Below, in pieces: positions 1-6,457 of a DNA stretch of 7,871 bases. Source of the stretch: Deltaproteobacteria bacterium. Its GTDB lineage: Bacteria > Myxococcota_A > UBA9160 > PR03. The stretch spans positions 1 to 7,871 of the forward strand of contig JAGSPS010000289.1 of assembly GCA_018262315.1 (NCBI GenBank), in the 5' to 3' direction. Below the pieces are notes generated by a model, which was not told where the DNA came from, did not search any database, and was given only the letters and a program-made list of their open reading frames with translations. The position numbers and the translations under genes are program-made. How positions within the stretch are numbered: position 1 is the stretch's first letter; every line of letters starts with the position of its first letter.

Positions 1-1955
1 AGCCGCCGCACCAGGCGTTGTGCTCGCTGTTGCTGCGCCGTCCCTTCGAGCGCGCGACGCGCGAACTCGCGTGGCCCGCCGTCGGGCTCGCGCACCCCGA
101 CACGCCGCTGCTCGACCTGCTCGCCTTCGTGCTCGGCGAAGGCGAGAGCTGCCGGCTGGTGCGCCGCGTGAAGGAGCGCGACGGCGCCGTCGATGGCATC
201 GACTGCTCCTGCTACACGCCGCTCGACGCGGGGCTGTTCGGGGTTTCGGCCGATCTCGACGCCGAGCGCCTCCCGACCGCGCTCGAAGCGATCGCGCGCG
301 AGATCGACTGGGTGCGGCGCGAAGCGGTCGCCCCGGACGAACTCGACAAGGCGCGCGTGAACTTTCTCGCCAGTGAGCACTTCGAGCGAGAGAGCGTCGC
401 CGGCCAGGCCCGCAAACTCGGCTCCTTCCAGGTGCTGGCGGGCGATCCCGACCAGGAGCGCGTCTATCTCGAAGCGGTGCGCAGCGCGACCGCCGACGAT
501 CTGTTGCGCGTCGCACGGCGCTACCTCGTTCCCGAACGGCTGACGGTCGCCGCCGTGCTGCCCGAAGCGTCGGCGCCCGACCTCGACGACAAAGCGGTCG
601 CAGAGGCGCTCGCGCGCGGTCACGAGCGCGTCGCGATGGTGGCGATGCCGCCGCTGCGCATGGCCGCCGCCAGCGCCGCCGTGCATCCGGTCGCGCAGTC
701 GCGCGCGCGGTCGACAGCGTCCGGTGTCCCCGAGATCGTGAGCTATCGGCTGCCGAACGGCGCGTCGCTCCACGTCGAGCCGCGGCGCGAAGTGCCGGTG
801 GTGGCGCTGCGCGCGGCGCTGCTCGGCGGCCTGCTCGTCGAGGACGAGCGCAGCGCGGGCCTCACCCACTTCCTCACCTCGATGTGGATGCGCGGCACGC
901 GCGCGCGGGGCAACGCCGACCTGGCCCACGCGATCGAGTCGATCGCCGCGGAGCTGAGTCCGTTCGCGGGGCGCAACAGCTTCGGTCTCGGCCTCGAGGC
1001 GCTCTCCGAACGGCTGTCCCCGGCGCTCGATCTATTCGCCGAGGTGTTGCTCGAACCGGCCTTCGCCCCTGACGAACTCGAACGCGAGCGAAAGGACACG
1101 CTCGCCGCGCTGGCGCGCCGCGAGGACCGCCTCGGCGCGCTCGTCTTCGAGCTGTTCGCGCAGACCCAGTGGCGCACGCATCCGTATCGCCTGCCGATCC
1201 TCGGCAGTGTCGAGACGGTCACGTCGTTCACGCGCGAAGACCTGCTCGCACACCATGCACGCTGGCTGCGCGCCGGGAACCTGGCGCTCGCGGTGAGCGG
1301 CGACGTCGACCCCGACAGCGTGGCCGACGCGATCGCGCACCGGCTCGCCCCTCTCGATCCCGGCGACTTCGCCTGGTCCGAGCCGGCCGACGAGCCGGCG
1401 CCGCGTGAAGTGCGCGAAGTCGAGTTGCGCAAGGACCGCGCCCAGGCGCACCTGGTGATGGGCTTCCGCGGCCTCACGCTGCACGACCCGGATCGCTTCG
1501 CGCTCGAAGTGATCGCGCAGCTGCTGGCGGGTCAGGGCGGCCGCCTCTTCCTGGAACTGCGCGACCGCCGCGGCCTCGCCTACGCGGTGAGCGCGATGAA
1601 CGTAGAGGGGCTCGCACCGGGGCTCTTCGCCGTCTACGTCGCCACGGCGCCCGAGAAACTCGGCGAGGCGAAGCACGCGATCTTCGCCGAGCTGCGCACC
1701 CTGCTCGATTCGCCGCCCCCCAACGATGAACTGGAACGCGCGCGGCGCTACCTCACCGGCAACTTCGAGATCGACCGGCAGCGCGCCGCCGCGCGCGCCG
1801 CGCACATGGCCGCCGACGCCCGCTACGGCCTCGGCCCCGACGCGCAGCGCCACTACGCGGAGCAGGTGGATGCCGTGGACCGCGAAGCTGTGCTGCGCGT
1901 CGCGCGCCGCGTCGTCGACCTCGACGCCTACACCCTGGCAGTGATTCGCCCGTAG
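1..1955 (+). CDS. M16 family zinc metallopeptidase (double-unit, insulinase/PqqL-like), 5' partial
   Basis: The frame is open from the left edge (first full codon at position 3), so the true start lies outside the window and any internal TTG/GTG is not the start. Counting the TTG at 18 as residue 1, residues 1-190 form an M16 C-lobe (PF05193-like), 190-235 are an Ala-rich linker, 240-400 are a second M16 N-lobe beginning VSYRLPNGASLHVEP, and 405-590 are a second C-lobe. The second N-lobe has H284-F-L-T-S where a catalytic lobe would have HxxEH, so it is degenerate. The second C-lobe keeps the ELRDRRGLAY motif (R515/Y522), which in M16B enzymes helps bind substrate at the partner's active site. 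This matches fused M16 proteins of about 850-950 residues in which only the first, here missing, N-lobe binds zinc. It is probably periplasmic or membrane-associated, cleaving peptides, but the signal sequence is not visible. Family is certain; substrate is unknown. Confidence 0.93.
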   Translation, partial: PPHQALCSLLLRRPFERATRELAWPAVGLAHPDTPLLDLLAFVLGEGESCRLVRRVKERDGAVDGIDCSCYTPLDAGLFGVSADLDAERLPTALEAIAREIDWVRREAVAPDELDKARVNFLASEHFERESVAGQARKLGSFQVLAGDPDQERVYLEAVRSATADDLLRVARRYLVPERLTVAAVLPEASAPDLDDKAVAEALARGHERVAMVAMPPLRMAAASAAVHPVAQSRARSTASGVPEIVSYRLPNGASLHVEPRREVPVVALRAALLGGLLVEDERSAGLTHFLTSMWMRGTRARGNADLAHAIESIAAELSPFAGRNSFGLGLEALSERLSPALDLFAEVLLEPAFAPDELERERKDTLAALARREDRLGALVFELFAQTQWRTHPYRLPILGSVETVTSFTREDLLAHHARWLRAGNLALAVSGDVDPDSVADAIAHRLAPLDPGDFAWSEPADEPAPREVREVELRKDRAQAHLVMGFRGLTLHDPDRFALEVIAQLLAGQGGRLFLELRDRRGLAYAVSAMNVEGLAPGLFAVYVATAPEKLGEAKHAIFAELRTLLDSPPPNDELERARRYLTGNFEIDRQRAAARAAHMAADARYGLGPDAQRHYAEQVDAVDREAVLRVARRVVDLDAYTLAVIRP

Positions 1956-1956
1956 C

Positions 1957-1993
1957 GGCGCCCCCCAGCAGGGGTGCCCCCCGCAGGGGTGCC
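1957..1993. terminator. Possible bidirectional transcription terminator hairpins
   Basis: GGCGCCCC (1957-1964) can pair with GGGGTGCC (1971-1978) across a 6-nt loop, with one G-T wobble. An alternative, mutually exclusive hairpin pairs GGTGCCCC (1973-1980) with GGGGTGCC (1986-1993), with two wobbles. The position between two convergent genes suits a terminator serving both strands. No T-tract follows on either strand, so this is not a canonical intrinsic terminator and the call is tentative. Confidence 0.35.
1961..1991. repeat. Two-copy GC-rich tandem repeat in convergent spacer
   Basis: The unit CCCCCC(A)GCAGGGGTG occurs twice head to tail. The first copy (1961-1976) has an extra A and the second (1977-1991) lacks it. 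It lies directly after the stop codon of the M16 gene. Each copy contains C-runs facing G-runs, so it can fold back on itself on either strand. Confidence 0.8.
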
Positions 1994-2025
1994 GGGCGTC
2001 AAGTTATTCGGGCGTCAAGTTGTTC
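1994..2025. repeat. Two-copy 16-bp tandem repeat next to the first repeat
   Basis: GGGCGTCAAGTTATTC (1994-2009) is followed at once by GGGCGTCAAGTTGTTC (2010-2025), differing at one base. It lies between the M16 stop and the cyclophilin stop and is unrelated in sequence to the repeat at 1961-1991. It looks like a local duplication, by slippage or as part of a larger dispersed element. Confidence 0.85.
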
Positions 2026-2044
2026 CGGCTGTCGGCGGATCGGG

Positions 2045-2626
2045 CTACTTGCGGCTGGCCTTCTTGATCACCACCGGCTCGACCGGGGCGTCCTGCGCGC
2101 CGCGCTTGACCGCGGCGATCTTGTCCGCGACGTCCATCCCCGACGTGACCTTGGCGAACACCGCGTAGCCGAAGTCGCGACCGCCGTGGTTCAGGAAACC
2201 GTTGTCGGCCACGTTGATGAAGAACTGCGAGGTGGCGCTGTTGACGTCGTTGGTGCGCGCCATGGCGACCGTGCCGCGCTGGTTGGTGAGACCGTTGTCG
2301 GCTTCGTTCTTGATCGGAGCGCGCGTCGCCTTCTGCTTCATCGACGCATCGAAACCGCCGCCCTGGATCATGAAGCCTGGAATCACGCGGTGGAAGAGCG
2401 TGCCGTCGTAATGGCCGGCGTCCACGTAGGCGAGGAAGTTCTCCACGGAAACGGGCGCCTTCTCGGCGTCGAGTTCGAGTTCGATCGTGCCGAGCGAGGT
2501 TTCGAGCACCACCACGGGATGCCCTCCTTTCGTTGTAGACGGTTTGGTTTCGGCGCACGCCGCCGGTTGCGCAACGGCGAGGAGTGCGAGCATGAGGGGA
2601 AGCGACAGAACGGTGCGCAGAGTCAC
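2045..2626 (-). CDS. ppiA: Periplasmic cyclophilin-type peptidyl-prolyl cis-trans isomerase (PpiA-like)
   Basis: This 193-residue protein catalyses cis-trans isomerisation of Xaa-Pro bonds and should assist folding of exported proteins. The GTG start at 2624-2626 is chosen because a strong GGGAGGA ribosome site lies 4 nt before it and translation opens directly into a Sec signal peptide (hydrophobic core about residues 5-20, likely cleavage after AACA at 25). The open frame extends further upstream, but that part is Arg-rich and runs through the divergent spacer. The cyclophilin domain spans about 36-190, with FHRVIPGFMIQGG (R80, F85, M86, Q88), VAMAR (120-124) and SQFFINVADN (Q134, F135, F136). 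The tryptophan that binds cyclosporin in human CypA is replaced by F144, as in Escherichia coli cyclophilins, so low drug sensitivity is expected. Length matches E. coli PpiA (190). It is convergent with the M16 gene and divergent from the barrel gene, so it appears monocistronic. Confidence 0.93.
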   Translation of the reverse strand: MTLRTVLSLPLMLALLAVAQPAACAETKPSTTKGGHPVVVLETSLGTIELELDAEKAPVSVENFLAYVDAGHYDGTLFHRVIPGFMIQGGGFDASMKQKATRAPIKNEADNGLTNQRGTVAMARTNDVNSATSQFFINVADNGFLNHGGRDFGYAVFAKVTSGMDVADKIAAVKRGAQDAPVEPVVIKKASRK

Positions 2627-2760
2627 GCGATCCTCCCATTCCGATGAGTGCAATATCAATGCGGGCCATACCCGTTGGATTCTCGGGCGGCGCAGGCTAC
2701 CCGCCGGCTGCGCGCTCTGCCAAGTGCCCGGTAGACTGCGCCGCGCGAGGGGGACGCAGG
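2627..2760. promoter_or_regulatory. Divergent spacer between cyclophilin and DUF1302-like gene
   Basis: The 134-bp spacer must carry promoters for both neighbours. It contains a relatively AT-rich patch (about 2650-2661, GCAATATCAATG) that could be part of the minus-strand -10 region. On the plus strand TAGACT at 2732-2737 matches a sigma-70 -10 box at four of six positions. No convincing -35 partner was found for either, so no promoter is assigned. A Shine-Dalgarno-like GAGGGGG at 2747-2753 lies 7 nt before the ATG at 2761. Confidence 0.4.
2631..2637 (-). promoter_or_regulatory. Strong Shine-Dalgarno site of the cyclophilin gene
   Basis: On the minus strand GGGAGGA lies 4 nt upstream of the GTG at 2626-2624. 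It fixes the start at the signal peptide and excludes the longer N-terminal extensions of the open frame. Confidence 0.8.
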
Positions 2761-3819
2761 ATGGGGGGGCGACGGCTCGCTGCCGCGATCGCGGCCGTGC
2801 TCGCGCTCGGGACCGGCGCTTCCGAGCCCGGTGCGGGCGTCGGCGCGGCCGCACGACCGCTCACGGCCGAGGTCGGCGTCGAGTGGGCGGTCGGCACGCA
2901 CGACGGCGCTTCGCAGAAGCTCGAGCTGCGCATCGAACCCACGCTGAAGCTCGACCTGCCCGGGAACTTCCAGCTCGGCGCGATCGGCCGGCTGCGCGGC
3001 GACGCCTTCGATCGCCTCGAACCCGGTGCGCCGCGCGAACTCGACGTCGCGCCCTACACGCGTCCCGTGGATTTCGGCGATCGCGTCGCGATCGAGCTGC
3101 GCGAGCTGTACGTGCAGGGCAAGCTCGGCCCGGCGTGGCTGCGCGCCGGCAAGCAGCAGGTGGTGTGGGGTCAGGCGGACGGACTCAAGGTGCTCGACGT
3201 CGTCGATCCGCAGGACTTCCGCGAGTTCATCCTGCCGAACTTCGAAGACTCGCGGATTCCGCTCTGGACGCTGAATGGCGAGATCCCGATCGGTCCCACG
3301 CAGCTCCAACTGCTCTGGATCCCCGATCCGAGCGCGCACCATCTGCCGCCGCAGGACGGCACCTTCGCGTTCACGACGCCGCGCTTCTTCGGTGTGCCGC
3401 CGCCGCCCGGTGTTGCGGTCGACTTGCGCAACCCGGATCTCCCCGACATCGCGCTACAGAACTCGGACGCCGGAGCGCGTTTGACCGCGTTCTGGCACGG
3501 ATTCGATCTGAGCGCGAACGCGCTCTGGCACTGGGACGACATTCCGATCCCGTACCGCAGCATCGATCTCAGCGGCGCAGTCCCGACCGTCGTCGTCGAA
3601 CCGGGCTACCGGCGCACGGCGGTGCTCGGCGGCAGCGCGAGCAATGCGTTCGGAAACCTGACGGTGCGCGCCGAGGCGGCCTACACCACGCGGCGCTTCC
3701 TGCCCGTCGACGATCCGAGCGATCGCGATGGCGTCGCCCAGACCGGAGAGTTCGGCGCCGTCCTCGGCTTCGACTGGTACGGCATCCCCGAGGTGCTCGG
3801 CTTCGAGTGGGGAATCTAG
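2761..3819 (+). CDS. DUF1302-like putative outer-membrane beta-barrel protein, apparently C-terminally truncated
   Basis: This is a 352-residue protein. ATG 2761 is chosen because GAGGGGG lies 7 nt upstream and translation starts with a signal peptide (MGGRRLAAAIAAVLALG, cleavage somewhere in 20-31). An in-frame upstream ATG at 2644 lacks a ribosome site and would bury the signal. The body has alternating beta-strand patterns typical of an outer-membrane barrel (e.g. 36-44, 53-66, 69-80, 109-121, 125-137, 237-258, 299-311). The conserved block at 112-170 contains RELYVQGKL, LRAGKQQVVWGQADG, LDVVDPQDFREF and SRIPLWT, which I recognise from DUF1302-type proteins. Members as I recall them continue about 100 or more residues beyond the VLGxDW strand (here 334-339); this one stops 13 residues after it, ending in GI rather than an aromatic barrel-closing residue. 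It may therefore be a decayed gene or a short variant. The ligand is unknown; relatives are presumed to handle hydrophobic compounds, which is inference. Confidence 0.72.
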   Translation: MGGRRLAAAIAAVLALGTGASEPGAGVGAAARPLTAEVGVEWAVGTHDGASQKLELRIEPTLKLDLPGNFQLGAIGRLRGDAFDRLEPGAPRELDVAPYTRPVDFGDRVAIELRELYVQGKLGPAWLRAGKQQVVWGQADGLKVLDVVDPQDFREFILPNFEDSRIPLWTLNGEIPIGPTQLQLLWIPDPSAHHLPPQDGTFAFTTPRFFGVPPPPGVAVDLRNPDLPDIALQNSDAGARLTAFWHGFDLSANALWHWDDIPIPYRSIDLSGAVPTVVVEPGYRRTAVLGGSASNAFGNLTVRAEAAYTTRRFLPVDDPSDRDGVAQTGEFGAVLGFDWYGIPEVLGFEWGI

Positions 3820-3820
3820 A
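3815..3820. other. Overlapping convergent stop codons in a TCTAGA hexamer
   Basis: The plus-strand stop TAG (3817-3819) and the minus-strand stop TAG (complement of 3816-3818) share two base pairs inside CTAG. The two convergent genes therefore have no spacer and no room for a terminator outside coding sequence. Confidence 0.95.
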
Positions 3821-4589
3821 GTCGCACCGGCAGCTCGAGATACTCGCGATAGATGAAGTCGCGGTGTTCGAGCAGACGGGGATCGATCGCTTCGCGCACG
3901 ATCGGATCGCGCACCCGGTACGCGGCGCGCGTGTCGGGACGCATCGGGCACAGCTCCGGCGGCAGCGGTTCGATCATCGCGGCGAAGCTGGCCCACCAGA
4001 CGTCGAGCGCGCTGAGCGCGTCGCCGACCAGATGCCGCCGGCCGCGTTCACGCTGCGCCGCGAGTTGGGCCGCGAACGCGCGCAGGATCGCGGCGACCCG
4101 CGACGGCGCGGCTTCCGCGATCGCCGCGTCGTAGCCGTAGCGGGTGACGAGATAGTTCGTGATCGGCAGCTCCGGCGCGGCCTGCTTCAGTTGGTGCACG
4201 AGCATCAGGCGCCGGCACCAGCCGAGACCGAGTTCACCGCAGAGTTCGCGGCCGAGCCCGAAGACGAGCGCGCGCTCCTCGACCGCGTCGGGAATCAATC
4301 GCGGCGCGGGCGCAATGCGCTCGGCGAGCAGCGCGATCTCGCTCCAGCCATCGCGCGGCTTCTCGTCGTTCCAGATCGCGATCGGCGCGTCATCGCGACC
4401 GGTCCACGCGCGCAGCGCTTCGTTGTCGCCGCCGGGAAGCTGCGCGACGCGCGCGAACGGGATTCCCTTGGCGTGGAAGAGGCCCTTCGCAGCCTCGCCC
4501 CACGGACCGGGAACGCCCGCGCTGAGCACGAGCCGCAGGCCCGGCAGGTCGCACGCGCTCGCGACGTCGATCCAGTCGTCGCCGCTCAC
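3816..4589 (-). CDS. Glutathione S-transferase-fold protein of unknown substrate
   Basis: A 257-residue protein from the GTG at 4587-4589, which lies 2 nt after the GGT stop; the longer frame upstream only overlaps GGT in another frame. Residues 18-100 resemble a GST thioredoxin-like N-domain: beta strand LRLVLSAG, a helix containing WGEAAKGLFHAKGI, strand FARVAQLP, then a cis-Pro position in DAPIAIWND (P69) and WSEIALLAERIAP where GSTs bind the gamma-glutamyl group. Residues 105-205 are the helical C-domain, with HLVGDALSALDVWWASF (186-202) carrying the S193-x-x-D196 N-capping box of GSTs. No signal peptide is seen, so it is cytoplasmic. The catalytic Ser/Cys/Tyr is not obvious; C13 or S23 are candidates. 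It is probably translationally coupled to GGT, as only a weak ribosome site precedes it. Fold is likely; enzymatic activity is unproven. Confidence 0.75.
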   Translation of the reverse strand: MSGDDWIDVASACDLPGLRLVLSAGVPGPWGEAAKGLFHAKGIPFARVAQLPGGDNEALRAWTGRDDAPIAIWNDEKPRDGWSEIALLAERIAPAPRLIPDAVEERALVFGLGRELCGELGLGWCRRLMLVHQLKQAAPELPITNYLVTRYGYDAAIAEAAPSRVAAILRAFAAQLAAQRERGRRHLVGDALSALDVWWASFAAMIEPLPPELCPMRPDTRAAYRVRDPIVREAIDPRLLEHRDFIYREYLELPVRL

Positions 4590-4591
4590 GC

Positions 4592-6385
4592 TCAGTAACC
4601 GACCGCGAGACCGTCGGTGCGCGGGTCGGTCGCGCCGAGGTGCCAGCCGGTCTTCGGGTCGATCACGATCACCTGGGCGCTCGACCAGTTGCGTTCCGCC
4701 ACCTTCACGCGGTGACCGCGGCGGCGCAGCGCGTCCTGCACGTCGGCGGGCACGCCCGCTTCGATCGACAGCTCGTCGGGCGCCCACTGCTGATGGAAGC
4801 GCGGCGCGGCGATCGCCTCGGACGCGTCCATGCCGAAGTCGATCGTGTTGAGCAGCGCGAGCAACACGGTGCTGATGATGCGCGGACCGCCGGGGCTCCC
4901 AGCCACCATCCGCAGCTTGCCGTTCTCCAGCACCAGCGTCGGCGTCATGCTGGAGAGCGGCCGCTTGCCGGGCGCCACGGCATTGGTGCCGTGCACGTCG
5001 ACGAGCCCGAAGGCGTTCGGCTGGTTCGGCGCCACCGAGAAATCGTCCATCTCGTCGTTCAACACGATGCCGGTGCCGGGCACCGTGATGCCCGAGCCGA
5101 ACAGCAGGTTCACGGTCTGCGTGGTCGCGACGGCGTTGCCCGCGGCGTCGGTGACGGAGAAATGCGTCGTGCTGCCTCCCTGACGATCGGAAGGACCAGG
5201 CGCTTCGCGCCCGGTGTCATGATCTGGCAGCGGCAACTCGCCGAGCCCGGGACCGGCGACGCGGATCGCGACCTCGTCGCGATCCCAGGTCCACGGCGCG
5301 CGGTGCCACCGAGACGGCAGCATGCGTGCGCGCAGTTTCGCCGCGTAGTCCTTCGCCACGAGCTGCGCGGTCGGCACCGTGACGAAATCGGGATCGCCGA
5401 GATACGCGGCGCGATCGGCGAAGGCGAGCTTCATCGACTCCGCGATGCGGTGGATCGACGCCGACGAGCCCGCTCCGAGTGGTCGCAGCTCGAAGCCCTC
5501 CAGGATGTTGAGCATCTCGACGAGCGCGACGCCACCCGAGGACGGCGGCGGGAACGACAGCACCTCGAGCCCACGGTAGTTGCCGCGCACGGGTTCGCGC
5601 AGGATCGGCCTGTAGCTCGCGAGGTCGCTGGCCGCGAGCACGCCACCACGGCGCTGCACGTCGGCCGCGATCGCGCGCCCGATGCGGCCGCGGAAGAACA
5701 CGTCCGGTCCCTCGCGCGCGATCGCACGCAGTGTCGCGGCGAGTTGCGGTTGCACGAGCTTCCAGCCCGGCGCGATCGGCAGACCGGCCGGCGGGAGCTG
5801 GATCGCGGCAGTTTCGGGAAAGCGCTCGGCGAGGCCCGTCGCCTTCCACGCCTCGAGCACGCGCACATGACGCAGCGAGATCGGGAAACCGCCCGCAGCG
5901 AGTTCGATCGCCGGCGCCATTACTTCGGCGAGCGACTTCGTTCCGTAGCGTTCGAGCGCGAGCGCGAGGCCGGCCAACAGACTGGGCGTGGCGACGGCGA
6001 GCGGCCCCGTGCGCGACGCGTCGTTTGCGACGCCGTCCGCGACGAACATGTCGCGGCTCGCACCGGCGGGCGCCGTCTCGCGCGCGTCGAGCGCAATCAC
6101 CTCGCCGCTCGCGAGCCGGATCAGCAGAAAGCCGCCGCCGCCGAGGCCCGAGTGGTACGGCTCGGTCACGCCGAGCGCGAACGACGTCGCAACCGCCGCG
6201 TCGATCGCGTTGCCGCCCGCCTGCAACATCGCGAGGCCCGCCTGCGCCGCATTGCGTTCGGCGGCCACCACCATGCCGTGCAGGCCGACGACAGGAGCCG
6301 GCGCCGCTGCGCGCGCCGCGAATGAACTCGAAAGCCACGCTGCGGCGACGAGAATCAGTGCGAGAGCGCGACCGGTCGGACGCAT
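4592..6385 (-). CDS. ggt: Gamma-glutamyltranspeptidase precursor (glutathione hydrolase)
   Basis: A 597-residue proenzyme that self-cleaves and then hydrolyses or transfers the gamma-glutamyl group of glutathione and related amides in the periplasm. ATG 6385 opens a signal peptide (hydrophobic 8-22, cleavage near ARA at 25-27); the frame stays open upstream, but that stretch is antisense to the hydrolase. Residues 33-405 are the large subunit, including the GGNAIDAAVA and GLGGGGFLL motifs and R102 (E. coli R114, glutamate carboxylate binding). Cleavage is expected between S405 and T406 in GGSTTHFSV, making T406 the nucleophile, with a 192-residue small subunit. Substrate-site residues are intact: N426, E445, D448, S478/S479 (PLSSM), G499/G500 (SPGG). 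The lid loop is present (449-463), but the gating tyrosine (E. coli Y444) is F459. The C-terminal block DPRTDGLAVGY is typical. It is first in a two-gene unit with the GST-like gene; no strong Shine-Dalgarno site is visible. Confidence 0.95.
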   Translation of the reverse strand: MRPTGRALALILVAAAWLSSSFAARAAAPAPVVGLHGMVVAAERNAAQAGLAMLQAGGNAIDAAVATSFALGVTEPYHSGLGGGGFLLIRLASGEVIALDARETAPAGASRDMFVADGVANDASRTGPLAVATPSLLAGLALALERYGTKSLAEVMAPAIELAAGGFPISLRHVRVLEAWKATGLAERFPETAAIQLPPAGLPIAPGWKLVQPQLAATLRAIAREGPDVFFRGRIGRAIAADVQRRGGVLAASDLASYRPILREPVRGNYRGLEVLSFPPPSSGGVALVEMLNILEGFELRPLGAGSSASIHRIAESMKLAFADRAAYLGDPDFVTVPTAQLVAKDYAAKLRARMLPSRWHRAPWTWDRDEVAIRVAGPGLGELPLPDHDTGREAPGPSDRQGGSTTHFSVTDAAGNAVATTQTVNLLFGSGITVPGTGIVLNDEMDDFSVAPNQPNAFGLVDVHGTNAVAPGKRPLSSMTPTLVLENGKLRMVAGSPGGPRIISTVLLALLNTIDFGMDASEAIAAPRFHQQWAPDELSIEAGVPADVQDALRRRGHRVKVAERNWSSAQVIVIDPKTGWHLGATDPRTDGLAVGY

Positions 6386-6413
6386 CGAGGCCGACCCTAT
6401 CACATCGCCCCGA

Positions 6414-6436
6414 GCGATCTCCCGCCAGGAGATTGC
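6414..6436. promoter_or_regulatory. Imperfect palindrome in the divergent ggt/hydrolase promoter region (operator candidate)
   Basis: Arms GCGATCTCC (6414-6422) and GGAGATTGC (6428-6436) flank the 5-nt centre CGCCA. Eight of nine positions pair, and the inner six (ATCTCC/GGAGAT) are perfect. It lies in the 72-bp spacer between the divergent starts at 6385 and 6458, 28 bp from the ggt ATG and 21 bp from the first hydrolase GTG, a fitting place for a dimeric regulator. No regulator gene is in the window and no clear sigma-70 boxes were found, so this is a candidate only. Confidence 0.4.
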
Positions 6437-6457
6437 GGCGAGCGCCCCGCCCCATTC

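Noticed and set aside
743..1853. Minus-strand open frames opposite the M16 gene
   Set aside because: They are Arg/Ser/Ala-rich with no recognisable domain and mirror the codon structure of the M16 gene.
2644..2760. Earlier ATG at 2644 for the barrel gene
   Set aside because: It has no ribosome site and would put 39 residues before the signal peptide. ATG 2761 has GAGGGGG at a good distance.
2627..2854. N-terminal extension of the cyclophilin frame by 76 codons
   Set aside because: It is Arg/Pro-rich, overlaps the divergent barrel gene start, and would place the signal peptide inside the protein. A strong ribosome site marks the GTG at 2626.
2487..4598. Plus-strand open frame of about 700 codons spanning several genes
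   Set aside because: It is Arg-rich and low in motifs, crosses the cyclophilin start, overlaps the barrel gene out of frame and is antisense to the GST-like gene. This is an effect of few stop codons in GC-rich DNA.
4640..6325. Plus-strand open frame of about 560 codons opposite ggt
   Set aside because: It is antisense to a well-recognised enzyme, with no motif, signal or ribosome site. It is a codon-bias shadow.
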